A stretch of DNA of 64,000 nucleotides from Gammaproteobacteria bacterium (GCA_018820765.1 JAHJNN010000017.1:651273-715272); one strand, 5' to 3'; numbered from the stretch's first letter, positions 8,122 to 19,087 are shown. Notes: generated from the sequence alone by a model not told the origin. Program-made: numbers and translations.

Positions 8122-8439
8122 TTAGTAGCGCGGCATGGCCGGATCGACTTCGTCGGCCCAAGCGGCGATGCCGCCTGACAGGTTGATGACGTCGCCGAAC
8201 CCCGCGCTTTCAAGATAGCGTGCCGCGTGATAACTGCGAACGCCATGATGGCAGATGACCACCATTTCGGCATCCTTGTTCAATTCCTGCAGGCGCGCGG
8301 GCAGCTCTTGCATCGGAATCAGGATGGCGCCGGGCAGGCGACACAGGTTCCATTCCCACGGCTCGCGCACATCGAGCAGCACCGGCGTGTGTCCGGCCTG
8401 AATATGGGCGGCGAGCTCGGCGGGGCGAAACTGGCGCAT
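8122..8439 (-). CDS. single-domain rhodanese-like protein
   Basis: This 105-residue protein is one complete rhodanese domain. DVREPWEWNL is the conserved entry motif and CHHGVRS is the active-site loop with the persulfide-carrying cysteine at about residue 73. Such stand-alone rhodaneses move sulfane sulfur to cellular acceptors, but the partner here is unknown. It lies four bases after pcm and shortly before tolC in an apparent operon. There is no signal peptide, so it should be cytoplasmic. Confidence 0.87.
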   Translation of the reverse strand: MRQFRPAELAAHIQAGHTPVLLDVREPWEWNLCRLPGAILIPMQELPARLQELNKDAEMVVICHHGVRSYHAARYLESAGFGDVINLSGGIAAWADEVDPAMPRY

Positions 8440-8443
8440 CGGT

Positions 8444-9097
8444 TCAGAATACGAACAGGGCGGGGTGCGGCGCGTTCAGCAGCGGGGCCACGCAGGTTTC
8501 GAACAGGGTGACGCTGCGGGTGGTGCCCGGCGCGCTGCAGGTGATGAGCTGCGCTTCCATCACCGGGGCTTCGCCGGTGATGGCGAACAGCCGGCCGCCG
8601 ACCCTGAGGCGGCGCACCAGCGCATCCGACAGCAGCGGGGTCGAGCCGGTCAGCACGATGACGTCGAAGCCGGCCTCGTCGGGCCAGTCGCGGGCGGCGT
8701 CGCCGCTGTGCAGCACCACGTTGCCGAAGCCGTGCGCACGCAGCTTCAGCGTCGCGCTAGCGGTGAATTCTGGCACGATGTCGACCGACACCACTTCGCC
8801 GGCTTTGGAGGCCAGCAGGGCGGTGAGGTAGCCGCTGCCGGTGCCGATTTCCAGCACGCGGTCGGTGGGGCGGATATCGAGTTCCTGGATCGCCCGCGCT
8901 TCCAGCTTGGGCGTCCACATGGCCTGGCCGTGGCCGAGCGGGATTTCCATGTCGACGAAGGCCAGCGCCTTGTGCGCCTCCGGCACGAAGTCTTCGCGGC
9001 GTACCTTGAACAGCAGGTCCAGAACGTTCTGGTTCAGCACATCCCAGGGGCGGATCTGCTGTTCCACCATGTTGTAGCGCGACTGCTCGATGTCCAT
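8444..9097 (-). CDS. pcm: protein-L-isoaspartate O-methyltransferase family
   Basis: This 217-residue enzyme would methylate isoaspartyl residues of damaged proteins using SAM. The start MDIEQSRYNMVEQQIRPWDV and the block VPEAHKALAFVDMEIPLGHG match the family. Motif I is VLEIGTGSGYLTALLA, and the later LTGSTPLLSDALVRRLRVGG is the post-II region. In this proteobacterial subgroup, found upstream of tolC, the tail (FETCVAPLLNAPHPALFVF) is shorter than in E. coli Pcm, so the true substrate is less certain. It appears to be the first gene of the pcm-rhodanese-tolC operon. Confidence 0.85.
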   Translation of the reverse strand: MDIEQSRYNMVEQQIRPWDVLNQNVLDLLFKVRREDFVPEAHKALAFVDMEIPLGHGQAMWTPKLEARAIQELDIRPTDRVLEIGTGSGYLTALLASKAGEVVSVDIVPEFTASATLKLRAHGFGNVVLHSGDAARDWPDEAGFDVIVLTGSTPLLSDALVRRLRVGGRLFAITGEAPVMEAQLITCSAPGTTRSVTLFETCVAPLLNAPHPALFVF

Positions 9098-9138
9098 GCG
9101 GTACCCTTGAATATCAATAAGTTAGATGGGGTCTTGCC

Positions 9139-9167
9139 TTGCAATTATTTCACATTTCGGCTACCTT
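9139..9167 (+). promoter_or_regulatory. predicted sigma-70 promoter of thiC
   Basis: TTGCAA at 9139-9144, a 17-base spacer and TACCTT at 9162-9167 form a reasonable promoter. Transcription would start near 9174, just at the 5' edge of the TPP riboswitch. It is back to back with pcm. Confidence 0.5.
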
Positions 9168-9173
9168 GAGCCG

Positions 9174-11289
<2,116 letters not shown>

Positions 11290-11321
11290 CGCCGCTTCCC
11301 TTCCGTTCAGCAGACGCAGAC

Positions 11322-13046
11322 GTGCATCGCGGAGGTTTCAGACTGTGGGCCGGATTCGCTGCCGTGCTGGCCTGGCTGTTCGGCACGCTGGCGAGCGCTG
11401 CGCCGCTGCCGGCGCCTCTCGACCACACGTCGGCGATCGGCCTGTCCACCGGCTTTCTGCAGGAAACGCAAGGCCCGCTCACCCTGCCTGAGGCCATGGC
11501 GGCCTACCGCGAGGGCAAGTTCGCGCCCGGGAAAGCGCCGGTTCTGAATTTCGGCATCGGCGCGGAGCCGGTGTGGATCCATTTTGCGGTGGACAACCCG
11601 ACCGCAGCGCCGGTCCACAAGAAGCTGTCGATCGAGATCGCCTGGCTCGACCGCATCGAGGTCTATTTCCGCAGCCAGGACGGGACTGTCGCGACACATC
11701 GCGCCGGCGACCGTCAGGCCTTCAAGCAGCGCCCGCTCGCGAGCCGCTATTTCGTGTTCGACCACGCGTTCGGGGCGGGCATCAGCGATGTCTTCATCCG
11801 CGTGGAAACGCCCGATCCCATGGTGGTGCCGATCTACCTGCTGAACCCGGAAACCTCGCGCATCAGGCAGACGCAGCAGGAACTCAGCTACGGCGCCGTG
11901 TATGGCTTCCTGCTCGCCCTGCTGGCCTACAACGCGCTTCTCTTTGCCAGCCTGCGCAGTTCGCGCTACCTCTCCTACGCCATCTATCTGGCGATGTTCA
12001 TGGCCATGAACATCGCCTACACCGGCCATGGCTACGCTTGGCTGTGGCCCGAATCGCTGGCCTGGCAGCAGTGGTCCAACCCGATCCTGATGTATCTGTA
12101 TGGCGTCAGCGGCCTCGTGTTCGCCATCCGCTTTCTCGACCTGCAGGTGTATTTCCCGCGGGCACGCAAGGCCGTCATCGCATTCTGCGCGGCCTTCGGC
12201 GTCCTGCTGGCGGCCACCTTCCTGCTGGACAGCCAGACGGTCGCCCTGCTGGCGGCCTTCAGCTTCGCCTTCCTGTTCACCGGCATCATGCTGTTCCTGG
12301 GCATCATCTCGGTCCACGCAGGCCAGAAACCGGCCAAGTATTTTCTCATCGCCGCCCTCGCCGCCATGGTGGGCGCCCTGCTGACGACGCTGTCCACCTG
12401 GGGCTTCATCCCCCACAACAGCTGGACCTTCCGCGCGGTGGAAATCGGCATGCTGCTCGATGCCACGCTGCTCGCCCTGGCGCTGGCCTACCAGTTCCGG
12501 GTCGGCCAGGAAGAGCGGCTGCGCGCCGAGCAGCTGGCGCAGCTCGATCCGCTGACGGGCCTGAACAACCGGCGTGCCTTTTACGACAAGACCAACGCCC
12601 TGTGGAGCCAGGCGGTTCGCCATGCGCACCCCACCTCGGTCATGCTGTTCGACATCGACCGCTTCAAGCAGATCAACGACGCCCATGGCCACGCGCACGG
12701 CGACGACGTATTGAAGGCCGTCGCGCGCATGCTCAGGGACTCGGTCCGGGAGGAAGACATCCTCGCCCGCTGGGGCGGCGAGGAGTTCATCGTGTTCCTG
12801 CCCGAAACCGGCCGCGAGAAAGGGATGGCGCTGGCGGAACGGCTGCGTGCCGCAATTGCGGGCCTGCACGTCCCGGGCGAGGCGGGCGACACCCGGGTCA
12901 CGGCGAGTATCGGCATCGCCCAGGCGGAGAGCGAACACTACACGCTGGACGCGTTGATCGCCTCCGCCGACGAGTGCCTGTACCAGGCCAAGCAGCAGGG
13001 CAGGAATCGGGTAACTGGCAGCTTGGCCGGACAGGTGACGATTTGA
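11322..13046 (+). CDS. membrane diguanylate cyclase, 7TMR-DISM sensor plus GGDEF
   Basis: This protein of about 574 residues makes c-di-GMP. A signal peptide (WAGFAAVLAWLFGTLASAA) leads into a periplasmic 7TMR-DISMED2-type sensor domain of about 150 residues, then seven membrane segments at about residues 190-400 (from the LSYGAVYGFLLALLAYNALL region). The GGDEF domain covers the last 165 residues, starting DPLTGLNNRRAFY. The active site reads GGEEF, and REED five residues before it fits the RxxD product-inhibition site. The start is uncertain: GTG at 11322 gives a basic n-region, whereas ggagg at 11331 is better spaced for a CTG at 11343. It begins 32 bases after thiC. Confidence 0.88.
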   Translation: MHRGGFRLWAGFAAVLAWLFGTLASAAPLPAPLDHTSAIGLSTGFLQETQGPLTLPEAMAAYREGKFAPGKAPVLNFGIGAEPVWIHFAVDNPTAAPVHKKLSIEIAWLDRIEVYFRSQDGTVATHRAGDRQAFKQRPLASRYFVFDHAFGAGISDVFIRVETPDPMVVPIYLLNPETSRIRQTQQELSYGAVYGFLLALLAYNALLFASLRSSRYLSYAIYLAMFMAMNIAYTGHGYAWLWPESLAWQQWSNPILMYLYGVSGLVFAIRFLDLQVYFPRARKAVIAFCAAFGVLLAATFLLDSQTVALLAAFSFAFLFTGIMLFLGIISVHAGQKPAKYFLIAALAAMVGALLTTLSTWGFIPHNSWTFRAVEIGMLLDATLLALALAYQFRVGQEERLRAEQLAQLDPLTGLNNRRAFYDKTNALWSQAVRHAHPTSVMLFDIDRFKQINDAHGHAHGDDVLKAVARMLRDSVREEDILARWGGEEFIVFLPETGREKGMALAERLRAAIAGLHVPGEAGDTRVTASIGIAQAESEHYTLDALIASADECLYQAKQQGRNRVTGSLAGQVTI

Positions 13047-13059
13047 GTTCACTGGGCGT

Positions 13060-13100
13060 TTGAATACGCCGGAGTGGCGTATATACTTAGCGTGTATATA
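13060..13100 (+). promoter_or_regulatory. vapBC promoter and palindromic operator
   Basis: TTGAAT at 13060-13065 and TATACT at 13082-13087 are spaced by 16 bases. An inverted repeat, tatatac at 13080-13086 and gtatata at 13094-13100 with a 7-base spacer, overlaps the -10 box and start point. This is a good candidate for autorepression by a VapB-VapC complex. Binding is inferred. Confidence 0.6.
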
Positions 13101-13117
13101 TTGTTCCGGGGACGATC

Positions 13118-13348
13118 ATGGCCATCACTAAAGTCTTTCAAAGCGGCAACTCGCAGGCGGTCCGCATTCCGCGGGAATTCCAGTTCGATGTCGCTGAGGT
13201 TGAAATCGAGCGGCATGGCGATGAGATTGTCCTGCGCCCACCCGCGCGCAATCTGTCGGCAGCTTTCGCTGCATTGGCGGATATGCCGGAAGGCTTCTTT
13301 GCCGAAGGCCGCCAGGACACCCCGCCGCAAACGCGCGAAGGCCTGTAA
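13118..13348 (+). CDS. vapB: VapB-type antitoxin (AbrB/MazE swapped-hairpin fold)
   Basis: This 76-residue protein opens with the AbrB-type DNA-binding domain MAITKVFQSGNSQAVRIPRE, whose SGNSQAVRIP core is the family hallmark. The acidic C-terminal part (about residues 45-76) would wrap the VapC toxin. Its stop overlaps the vapC start in a TAATG arrangement, giving translational coupling. A ggggac ribosome binding site precedes the ATG. Confidence 0.92.
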   Translation: MAITKVFQSGNSQAVRIPREFQFDVAEVEIERHGDEIVLRPPARNLSAAFAALADMPEGFFAEGRQDTPPQTREGL

Positions 13349-13752
13349 TGGCGCTGCAAGCCCTGCTCGACACCAATATCTGCATCTACATCGCCCGCAA
13401 GCGGCCGCCTTCGGTGGCCGAGCGGTTTGCCCAGGCCACGCCCGGCAGCCTGGGCATTTCGCTCATCACGTGGGGCGAACTGTGTTTTGGCGCGGACAAA
13501 AGCAATGACCCTCTGCGTGCCCACGAGCGCCTTGCCCGTTTCGTGGCCGACGTACCCGTACACACACCGGGTTCGGACACGGGCCTGCATTACGGCGAGA
13601 TTCGCGCAACGCTGGAGCGTGCAGGCACGCCTATCGGCAATAACGATCTGTGGATTGCGGCCCACGCCCGCGCGCTTGGCGTCACGCTGATCAGCAACAA
13701 TATCAGCGAGTTTGAGCGGGTGCCGGGGTTGCGGCTGGAAAACTGGGTGTGA
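13348..13752 (+). CDS. vapC: VapC-type PIN-domain ribonuclease toxin
   Basis: This 134-residue PIN-domain protein is expected to cleave specific RNAs (tRNA or rRNA) when freed from VapB. The acidic metal-binding residues are visible: LLDTNI near residue 8, the ITWGELCFG block with its glutamate near residue 44, and [14 protein letters not shown] near residue 97. The end [20 protein letters not shown] is the standard VapC C-terminus. Length and gene order are normal. Confidence 0.93.
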   Translation: MALQALLDTNICIYIARKRPPSVAERFAQATPGSLGISLITWGELCFGADKSNDPLRAHERLARFVADVPVHTPGSDTGLHYGEIRATLERAGTPIGNNDLWIAAHARALGVTLISNNISEFERVPGLRLENWV

Positions 13753-13809
13753 AGGGGCACTGGTCTCGGCATTGAGCCAGGTAGTCACGCACTGGCTCTA
13801 TAATCATGG

Positions 13810-13835
13810 GCGCGCCGCTGTGGCGCGCTTTTTTT
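13810..13835 (+). terminator. intrinsic terminator after vapBC
   Basis: A 7-bp GC stem (gcgcgcc / ggcgcgc) with a 5-base loop is followed directly by seven T. It ends 17 bases before the uppP start, so uppP must have its own signals or rely on readthrough. Confidence 0.8.
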
Positions 13836-13852
13836 GTGCCCGAACCGCTCCC

Positions 13853-14683
13853 ATGGCCGACCCCACTCTGATTTTGCATGCCCTCATTCTCGGTTTCGTC
13901 GAGGGCTTCACCGAATTCCTGCCGATCTCCAGCACCGGGCACCTGATTCTGGCGGGGCAATTGCTGGGCTTCAACGGCGAGAAGGCGAAGGTGTTCATGA
14001 TCGCCATCCAGCTGGCGGCGATTTTTGCGGTGGTGTTCGAATACCGGGCGCGGCTTTCGCACGTGGCGACGACGCTTCACACCGAGCCGGCGTCGCGGCG
14101 GCTGGCAATCAACCTGATGGCGGGCTTCCTGCCGGCGGCGGTGCTGGGTTTGCTGTTCTACAAGGAAATCAAACACTACCTGTTCAATCCCATGGTGGTG
14201 GCGTCGGCGCTGGTGATCGGCGGCGTGCTGATCCTGTGGGCGGAGCGGCGGAAGCATGTGATCAGCACGCCGACGGTCGACGACCTCAACTGGCGCCGTG
14301 CGCTGGCGGTGGGGTTTGCGCAGGCGCTGGCGATGGTTCCCGGCACCTCGCGCTCGGGCGCGACCATCATCGGCGGCCTGTTCCTTGGGCTGTCCAGAAA
14401 GGCGGCGGCGGAGTTCTCGTTCTTCCTCGCCATCCCGACCATGTTCGCCGCCACCGCCTACGATCTCTACAAGAACTGGCACCTGTTCGACGCCGGCGAC
14501 ATTCCGCTGTTCGCCATCGGTGGCGCCGCGTCCTTCGCCAGCGCACTGCTGGCGGTGCGCACGCTGATCAAGTTCGTCAGCCGTCACGACTACACGCTGT
14601 TCGCCTGGTACCGCATCGTGTTCGGCGGCATCGTGCTGGCTACCGCGTACTTCGGGCTGGTCGACTGGGGCGTGCCGGGCTGA
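13853..14683 (+). CDS. uppP: undecaprenyl-diphosphate phosphatase
   Basis: UppP (BacA) is an inner-membrane enzyme that recycles the C55 lipid carrier for peptidoglycan and LPS synthesis and gives bacitracin resistance. At 276 residues it is a normal length. The catalytic motif near the N-terminus, [18 protein letters not shown] (glutamates at about 17 and 21, histidine at 30), and the second motif [10 protein letters not shown] (about residues 160-170) are intact. Several hydrophobic segments follow. The ATG at 13853 has no obvious Shine-Dalgarno, but the next in-frame starts would lose the first motif. Confidence 0.96.
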   Translation: MADPTLILHALILGFVEGFTEFLPISSTGHLILAGQLLGFNGEKAKVFMIAIQLAAIFAVVFEYRARLSHVATTLHTEPASRRLAINLMAGFLPAAVLGLLFYKEIKHYLFNPMVVASALVIGGVLILWAERRKHVISTPTVDDLNWRRALAVGFAQALAMVPGTSRSGATIIGGLFLGLSRKAAAEFSFFLAIPTMFAATAYDLYKNWHLFDAGDIPLFAIGGAASFASALLAVRTLIKFVSRHDYTLFAWYRIVFGGIVLATAYFGLVDWGVPG

Positions 14684-14687
14684 TTGC

Positions 14688-15230
14688 CTAGACCGGCTTC
14701 GGCGGGTGTTTGTCGAGTTTGCGCTGCAGGGTGCGGCGGTGCATCTTGAGCGCGCGCGCGGTGGCCGAGATGTTGCCGTCGTGCTCGTTCAGCACTTTCT
14801 GGATGTGCTCCCATTCCATGCGCGCCACCGATAAAGGCTCGGGACTGACTTCGAGTGCCGCGTCGGGCTGGTCGCGCAACAGCGCGGCGAGGATCTCGTC
14901 GGCGTCCGCCGGCTTCGCCAGGTAGTGCCGCGCGCCCAGCCGCACCGCCTCGACCGCGGTGGCGATGCTGGCATAGCCGGTGAGCACGACGATGGCGGGC
15001 GCGGGCTTGCGCGCGGCCAGCTGTTCGACGACCTTGAGCCCCGATTCGCCCGGCAGCTTGAGATCGACGACGGCATGGCTGGGGGCGAAGCGGTCTGCCA
15101 CGGACTGGGCTTCGCCGGCGTCGCGCGCCAGCGCCACCACGGCCCCGCGTTTCTGCATCGCGCGCGCGAGCGCGGCGGCAAAATCGGCATCGTCCTCGAC
15201 GATCAGGAGTTTCATCGCAGCAGCATTCAT
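14688..15230 (-). CDS. regA: RegA/PrrA-type redox response regulator
   Basis: This 180-residue regulator has an N-terminal receiver domain (acidic pair in LLIVEDDAD; phospho-acceptor in VVDLKLPGESG, about residue 55; conserved lysine in YLAKPAD). After a proline-containing linker comes a Fis-type helix-turn-helix, HIQKVLNEHDGNISATARAL then MHRRTLQRKL, which is the strongly conserved RegA/PrrA/ActR DNA-binding end. RegA proteins control respiration, CO2 fixation and nitrogen metabolism in response to redox state. Its start overlaps the regB stop by four bases. An alternative start is the Met six codons in. Confidence 0.92.
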   Translation of the reverse strand: MNAAAMKLLIVEDDADFAAALARAMQKRGAVVALARDAGEAQSVADRFAPSHAVVDLKLPGESGLKVVEQLAARKPAPAIVVLTGYASIATAVEAVRLGARHYLAKPADADEILAALLRDQPDAALEVSPEPLSVARMEWEHIQKVLNEHDGNISATARALKMHRRTLQRKLDKHPPKPV

Positions 15231-16483
15231 GCGGGCGGGTTCCAGGGGAGTGTGATGCGAACGCGGGTGCCGCCGCCTTCGCGTTCGGTGAGCGTCAGGC
15301 TGCCGCCCACACGCTCCAGCGTGGCGTGGGTGAGCGCGAGGCCCATGCCCCAGCCGCGCCCTTGCTTGCCGCTGAACAGCACGCGGCCGGCCTGTGCCTT
15401 CTGCTCGGCGGTGAAGCCGGGGCCACGGTCGGCAATGTCGATGACGAGCGCGTCAGCGTCCGTCTCCGCGTCGAATTCGACGGCGGCGGGCGAGGCGTCG
15501 GCCGCATTGTTCAGCACGTTCTGGATCGCCTGCTCCAGCCCCTCGGGCGGGACGAAGTCGCGGCGCTCGCGCGGCAGTCCGGTGGTGATCCGTGCATCCG
15601 GGCGCAGCACCTGCCAGCGTTCGACGACCGCGGCGAGCCAGGCGTCGAGCGGCTGTGCGGCGGACCGGGTGTCCTGCGCGCGCGCGGCGATCTGGGTGAG
15701 GATGCGCTTGCATGCTTGCGCCTGTTTTTCGAGCAGCAGGCAATCGGCGCCGATGTCGGGGTCGTTGGCGAATTCGGCGGCGAGCTCGTGCGCGGTGGTC
15801 TGGATGGTGGCAAGCGGCGTGGCCAGTTCGTGCGCCGCCAGCGCCGCCTGGGTGCCGAGCGCGACGATGCGCTCGTCGCGCAGCTGCTTTTCGCGCAGGT
15901 CGGCCAGTTCCTGGTCGCGCGCGCGCAGCGCGGCATGCATGCGGGTGACGAAGAACGCGATCAGCGCCGCGCTGATGAGGAAGTTGAACCACATCCCGCC
16001 CAGGTGCATGCCGTAGGCCGCGACCGGGTCGGCGATCGCCAGCGGCTGGTAGACGAACAGCAGCAGCGCGTAATAGCCGCCTGCCACCGCCGCCAGCAGC
16101 CACACCCAGCACGGGCGCAGGCTGATCGCCGCGATGATGACCGGCACCAGCATCAGCGAGACGAAGGGATTGGTGGCGCCGCCGCTGAAGAACACCAGCA
16201 CCGCAAACGCGGTGAGGTCGGCCAAGAGGTGCGCCAGGAATTCCATCTGCGTGGCCGGCACGTCCAGCCGCAGCCGCCATGCGGTGGACAGCGAGAACAG
16301 CCCCATCAGCACCAGCACCGCACTCATGGGAACGAGCGGCATGCGGATGCCGAGTCCCCAGTGCAGCCAGACGATGCCGACCGCCCAGCCGCTGATCAGC
16401 GACACGCGCACCGCCAGCAGGCGCCCCAGCAGGGCGCGGGCGGGCAGGGTGGACAGCAGGGTGGAATCCGCTCGGGTGGACAT
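15227..16483 (-). CDS. regB: RegB/PrrB-type redox sensor histidine kinase
   Basis: This 418-residue membrane kinase is the partner of RegA. Six membrane segments occupy about residues 20-180. Between two of them is GGATNPF (101-107), the quinone-sensing GGxxNPF motif of RegB. The H-box AAHELATPL puts the phosphorylated histidine at 218, and a cysteine at 258 (AQACKRI) matches the redox-active cysteine region of RegB. The N-box (NNAADAS) and GRGWGMGLALTHATLERVGG ATP-binding motifs follow. The gene is upstream of regA in an overlapping operon. An inverted repeat resembling a RegA site lies just upstream of its start. Confidence 0.93.
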   Translation of the reverse strand: MSTRADSTLLSTLPARALLGRLLAVRVSLISGWAVGIVWLHWGLGIRMPLVPMSAVLVLMGLFSLSTAWRLRLDVPATQMEFLAHLLADLTAFAVLVFFSGGATNPFVSLMLVPVIIAAISLRPCWVWLLAAVAGGYYALLLFVYQPLAIADPVAAYGMHLGGMWFNFLISAALIAFFVTRMHAALRARDQELADLREKQLRDERIVALGTQAALAAHELATPLATIQTTAHELAAEFANDPDIGADCLLLEKQAQACKRILTQIAARAQDTRSAAQPLDAWLAAVVERWQVLRPDARITTGLPRERRDFVPPEGLEQAIQNVLNNAADASPAAVEFDAETDADALVIDIADRGPGFTAEQKAQAGRVLFSGKQGRGWGMGLALTHATLERVGGSLTLTEREGGGTRVRITLPWNPPA

Positions 16484-16524
16484 GGCGGCATTGTAATGCG
16501 CGCGCCGCCGCGGGCTGCGGGCTG

Positions 16525-16568
16525 CGACAATTTGTCCAATTGTGCGCGGGGAATGCCTCGCCTACAGT
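16525..16568 (+). promoter_or_regulatory. inverted repeat and outward promoter between regB and the copper receptor
   Basis: On the + strand TTGTGC (16540-16545), a 17-base spacer and TACAGT (16563-16568) form a promoter pointing away from regB. Overlapping its -35 is an inverted repeat acaatt-N5-aattgt, preceded by tgcg. The left half, GCGAC-AATTT-GTC, resembles the RegA/PrrA consensus GCGNC-N5-GNCGC. RegA could therefore control both regB and the rightward transcript; this is inferred. Confidence 0.45.
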
Positions 16569-16570
16569 GT

Positions 16571-16629
16571 GATGGCGCTTCAATGCGCACCATCCCTGCT
16601 CCCTTCCCGCCCTTTGGCGGGATTTTTTT
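16571..16629 (+). ncRNA. candidate small RNA, two hairpins with C-rich linker
   Basis: A short transcript from the promoter just upstream would start near 16571-16575 and end at a strong terminator about 55-60 bases later. It would form a first hairpin (gatggcgc paired with gcgcaccatc, loop ttcaat), then a single-stranded ccctgctccc stretch that is complementary to Shine-Dalgarno sequences, then the terminator hairpin. No reading frame fits between promoter and terminator. Neither flanking gene is read in this direction, so the terminator has no other obvious client. This is a sequence-only prediction. Confidence 0.45.
16605..16629 (+). terminator. intrinsic terminator, + strand only
   Basis: The stem is tcccgcc / ggcggga with a four-base loop, followed by seven T on the + strand. 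The opposite strand has no useful T-run, so it does not serve regB or the copper receptor, which are both transcribed leftwards. Confidence 0.8.
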
Positions 16630-16666
16630 GCGCGTGCGGTTTGCGGCGTGTCTCCGCCGCAGGCGC

Positions 16667-18967
16667 CTAGAACTGGACGTTCAGTCCGACATGGAGCGAG
16701 CGGCCCATGCCCGGAACGGCGGTGCCCCAGGCCGGGCTGCCCGCCACCGCCATCGGCGGCATGGTGATGCCCTGACCGACGTAGGCTCCGCCGAGCGGAT
16801 GGTAGTAGAGCCGGTCGAACACGTTCTCGATGCCCACGTCGAGGCGCACCTTTTTCCAGGCATGGCTGCTGCGCAGGTTCAGCAAGGCGTAGCCGGGCGT
16901 TTCGATCTCGTTGCGGATGTGCGAAACCTCCGTCTTTGCATCGACCAGGTGGACTTCGGCCAGATGGGTCCAGCGCCCGTGGCGCTGCGTGACCGACAGC
17001 TTCGCGTTGAGCGGCATGATGTTGTAGAGATTGTCGTCCGGCCCGCTCGCGGTTCTGCCGCGGACGTAGCTCAGCAAGCCGTTCGCGGTGAAGCTGCCGT
17101 AGGCGGTGTTTTTCGCCAGCGGGAAATGGCCGGACACGTCGAAGCCGTAGAGCTGCGCGTCCTGGTTGTCGAACTTGAGGAAGACGAACTGGTCCGTCGC
17201 CGTCAGGTTGGCCGCGTTGCATCGCGTGCCGCTCGTCGCGGCTGTGTCGCCCGGTCCGCAGCGCCGCGCGTTGATGTAGTCGTCGACGTAGGTGTAGTAG
17301 GGGGCGATTTTCAGTCCCCATTCCGTCTGTCCGGCGTCGTGCCAGTCGAAGCTCGCGCTCACGGTGTGGGCGATCTCGGGCGCAAGGTCGAGGTTGCCGA
17401 CGTAGCCGTTGCCGTCGCCGGCCAGGTTGATCATGTTCATCGCCATGCCGCCGGTGGACCAGGTGTAGCGTTCGTAGAGGTTGGGCGAGCGGGTCTTGCG
17501 GGCGTAGCCGAATTCGACGGTCTGCGTTCTGGACGGCGTGTGGCGGGCGAGCGCGGTCAGGTCCCAGTTGGCGTCGGTGCGGGCGCGGTCGCTGGCATTG
17601 AAGGCGGCCGCATCGCCGGCATAGGTGCCGTTGGCGCTGTAGCCCTGCACCGGCCCCGCATCCATCCTCACCGTTTCGTGGCGCAGGCCGATAAGGCTCA
17701 GCCATTGCGGGGCCCATTGCGCTTCCCATTCGGCAAACGCCGCGTAGCGATCGCGCTCGCCGTCGTTGATGTTCAGGAAGGCGTTGGGCGACATGCCGCC
17801 GCTGCCGGACGGCGGCCACCAGTCGTCGAGGCGATAGCGCTGAAATTCGCTTCCGACCCGGAGGGTGTCGCGCGTGGAGAGATCGATGTCGGCCTTGAGC
17901 ACGGCGCCGGTGTTCCTGCCCTCGGTGAGCATCGGCATGCCGGGTGCGTTGCCGCTGTACCAGAACGCCTTGTCCTCCAGGAAATTCATCTCGTGCTCGG
18001 TGTGCTCGCGGTACACGCGCGCTTCGAGCCGGCCCCAGTCGTATCGCCCCGTGTAGCGCAGGTTGGCCTGGGTGCTGGTGTTGTCGGTCATGTCCATGCG
18101 CTGGTTGGGGTAGCCCTGATAGGGAATGTGCTGATACCCAAGCTTCAGGTCGAGCAGATGCTGGTCATGGCGCAGCGCAACGCCGAGCGACTGGTTGGTG
18201 GACTTGTACTGCGTCGAGCCGACCTCGTCGCCCGGCAGCCACTTGGTCGAGTTGTAGAGCGACTGCGCGGTGGCGATGTAGGCCAGCCCCGCCGGCTTGA
18301 AGTCGCCGCCGGCCGTATAGTTGCCGGACTGCGCGGTCGAGCCGCTGTAGCTCACGCTCAGCGTTTCGCCGGCGGCGGTCGCGGCGAGATTGGCGCCCAC
18401 CGCGTTGCCGTTGCTGCGATAAAACGTGCCGGCTTCGCCCTTCGCCAGCGTGCCTTGCCCGGCCGCGGCGAATTCAGGCGCGGCGGACTCCACCAGGATC
18501 GTGCCGCCGATGCTGTCGCCGCCCGAACTCACCGGCGCAATGCCGGCGAACACCTTGATGCTGCCGACCTGGGTCGGGTCGAGGTAGGAAAGCGGCGGGT
18601 TCATGTGGTTGCCGCAGGCGGAGATCAGGTCCATGCCGTCGACCTTGATGCGCAGGCGGTCGTCGGCCAGGCCGCGAATCGCCGGCAGGCTGGAAACGCC
18701 GCCGGCGCCGGTGAGGCTGACGCCGGGGCTGTCGCGCAGCAGGCTTGCCGTGTCGCTGGTGACTGCGCGCAGGGGCAGCAGCGCGTCGGCGTCGAGCGTC
18801 ACGCTGTTGGGTTCGACGTCGGTGGGCTCCGAGCCGACGACGACCACGGTCATGAGGGGCGTGTCCGGCGGCACGGAAGGCGCAGCGCTCTGCGCGGCGG
18901 CGTTGTTCCACAGCGCCGACAGTGCAAGCGTGACGGCGAGGGGGAGCGGCTTTCTGGGGAGCAGCAT
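16667..18967 (-). CDS. oprC: TonB-dependent copper receptor, OprC/NosA type
   Basis: This 766-residue outer-membrane protein should bring copper into the periplasm using TonB energy. It has a signal peptide (residues 1-25), a plug domain containing LPAIRGLADDRLRIKVDGM, and a 22-strand-type barrel ending in the aromatic LHVGLNVQF. The copper-site residues known from OprC, a Cys-x3-Met and a His-x-Met pair, are both present: C118 and M122 in ACGNHMNPPLSY, and H325 and M327 in TEHEMNF. VFDRLYYHPLGG near the end is also family-typical. It is divergent from a PCu(A)C copper chaperone. Copper specificity rests on these motifs and the neighbour. Confidence 0.88.
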   Translation of the reverse strand: MLLPRKPLPLAVTLALSALWNNAAAQSAAPSVPPDTPLMTVVVVGSEPTDVEPNSVTLDADALLPLRAVTSDTASLLRDSPGVSLTGAGGVSSLPAIRGLADDRLRIKVDGMDLISACGNHMNPPLSYLDPTQVGSIKVFAGIAPVSSGGDSIGGTILVESAAPEFAAAGQGTLAKGEAGTFYRSNGNAVGANLAATAAGETLSVSYSGSTAQSGNYTAGGDFKPAGLAYIATAQSLYNSTKWLPGDEVGSTQYKSTNQSLGVALRHDQHLLDLKLGYQHIPYQGYPNQRMDMTDNTSTQANLRYTGRYDWGRLEARVYREHTEHEMNFLEDKAFWYSGNAPGMPMLTEGRNTGAVLKADIDLSTRDTLRVGSEFQRYRLDDWWPPSGSGGMSPNAFLNINDGERDRYAAFAEWEAQWAPQWLSLIGLRHETVRMDAGPVQGYSANGTYAGDAAAFNASDRARTDANWDLTALARHTPSRTQTVEFGYARKTRSPNLYERYTWSTGGMAMNMINLAGDGNGYVGNLDLAPEIAHTVSASFDWHDAGQTEWGLKIAPYYTYVDDYINARRCGPGDTAATSGTRCNAANLTATDQFVFLKFDNQDAQLYGFDVSGHFPLAKNTAYGSFTANGLLSYVRGRTASGPDDNLYNIMPLNAKLSVTQRHGRWTHLAEVHLVDAKTEVSHIRNEIETPGYALLNLRSSHAWKKVRLDVGIENVFDRLYYHPLGGAYVGQGITMPPMAVAGSPAWGTAVPGMGRSLHVGLNVQF

Positions 18968-19087
18968 GTTTTTTTCTCGGAATAATTGAAATTTTTTCCG
19001 AGTCTAGGGAGGTCGCGCGTGCGCGAGAATGTGGCAAATTGACGCAAGTGCGGGCCGTCCCGCGGCGGGCGCGGACCGTGCGTTTGC

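Noticed and set aside
11307..13052. 581-codon minus-strand frame over the 7TMR-GGDEF gene
   Set aside because: The sense strand has a complete sensor and GGDEF domain; the antisense frame is low-complexity.
13801..13852. ATG at 13806 as start of uppP
   Set aside because: It lies in another frame and before a strong terminator, so it cannot start uppP.
15326..18985. 1219-codon open frame on the + strand across regB and the copper receptor
   Set aside because: It is antisense to two clear genes and its composition (Arg/Gly/Val/Ala-rich, no motif) is what a high-GC complementary strand gives.
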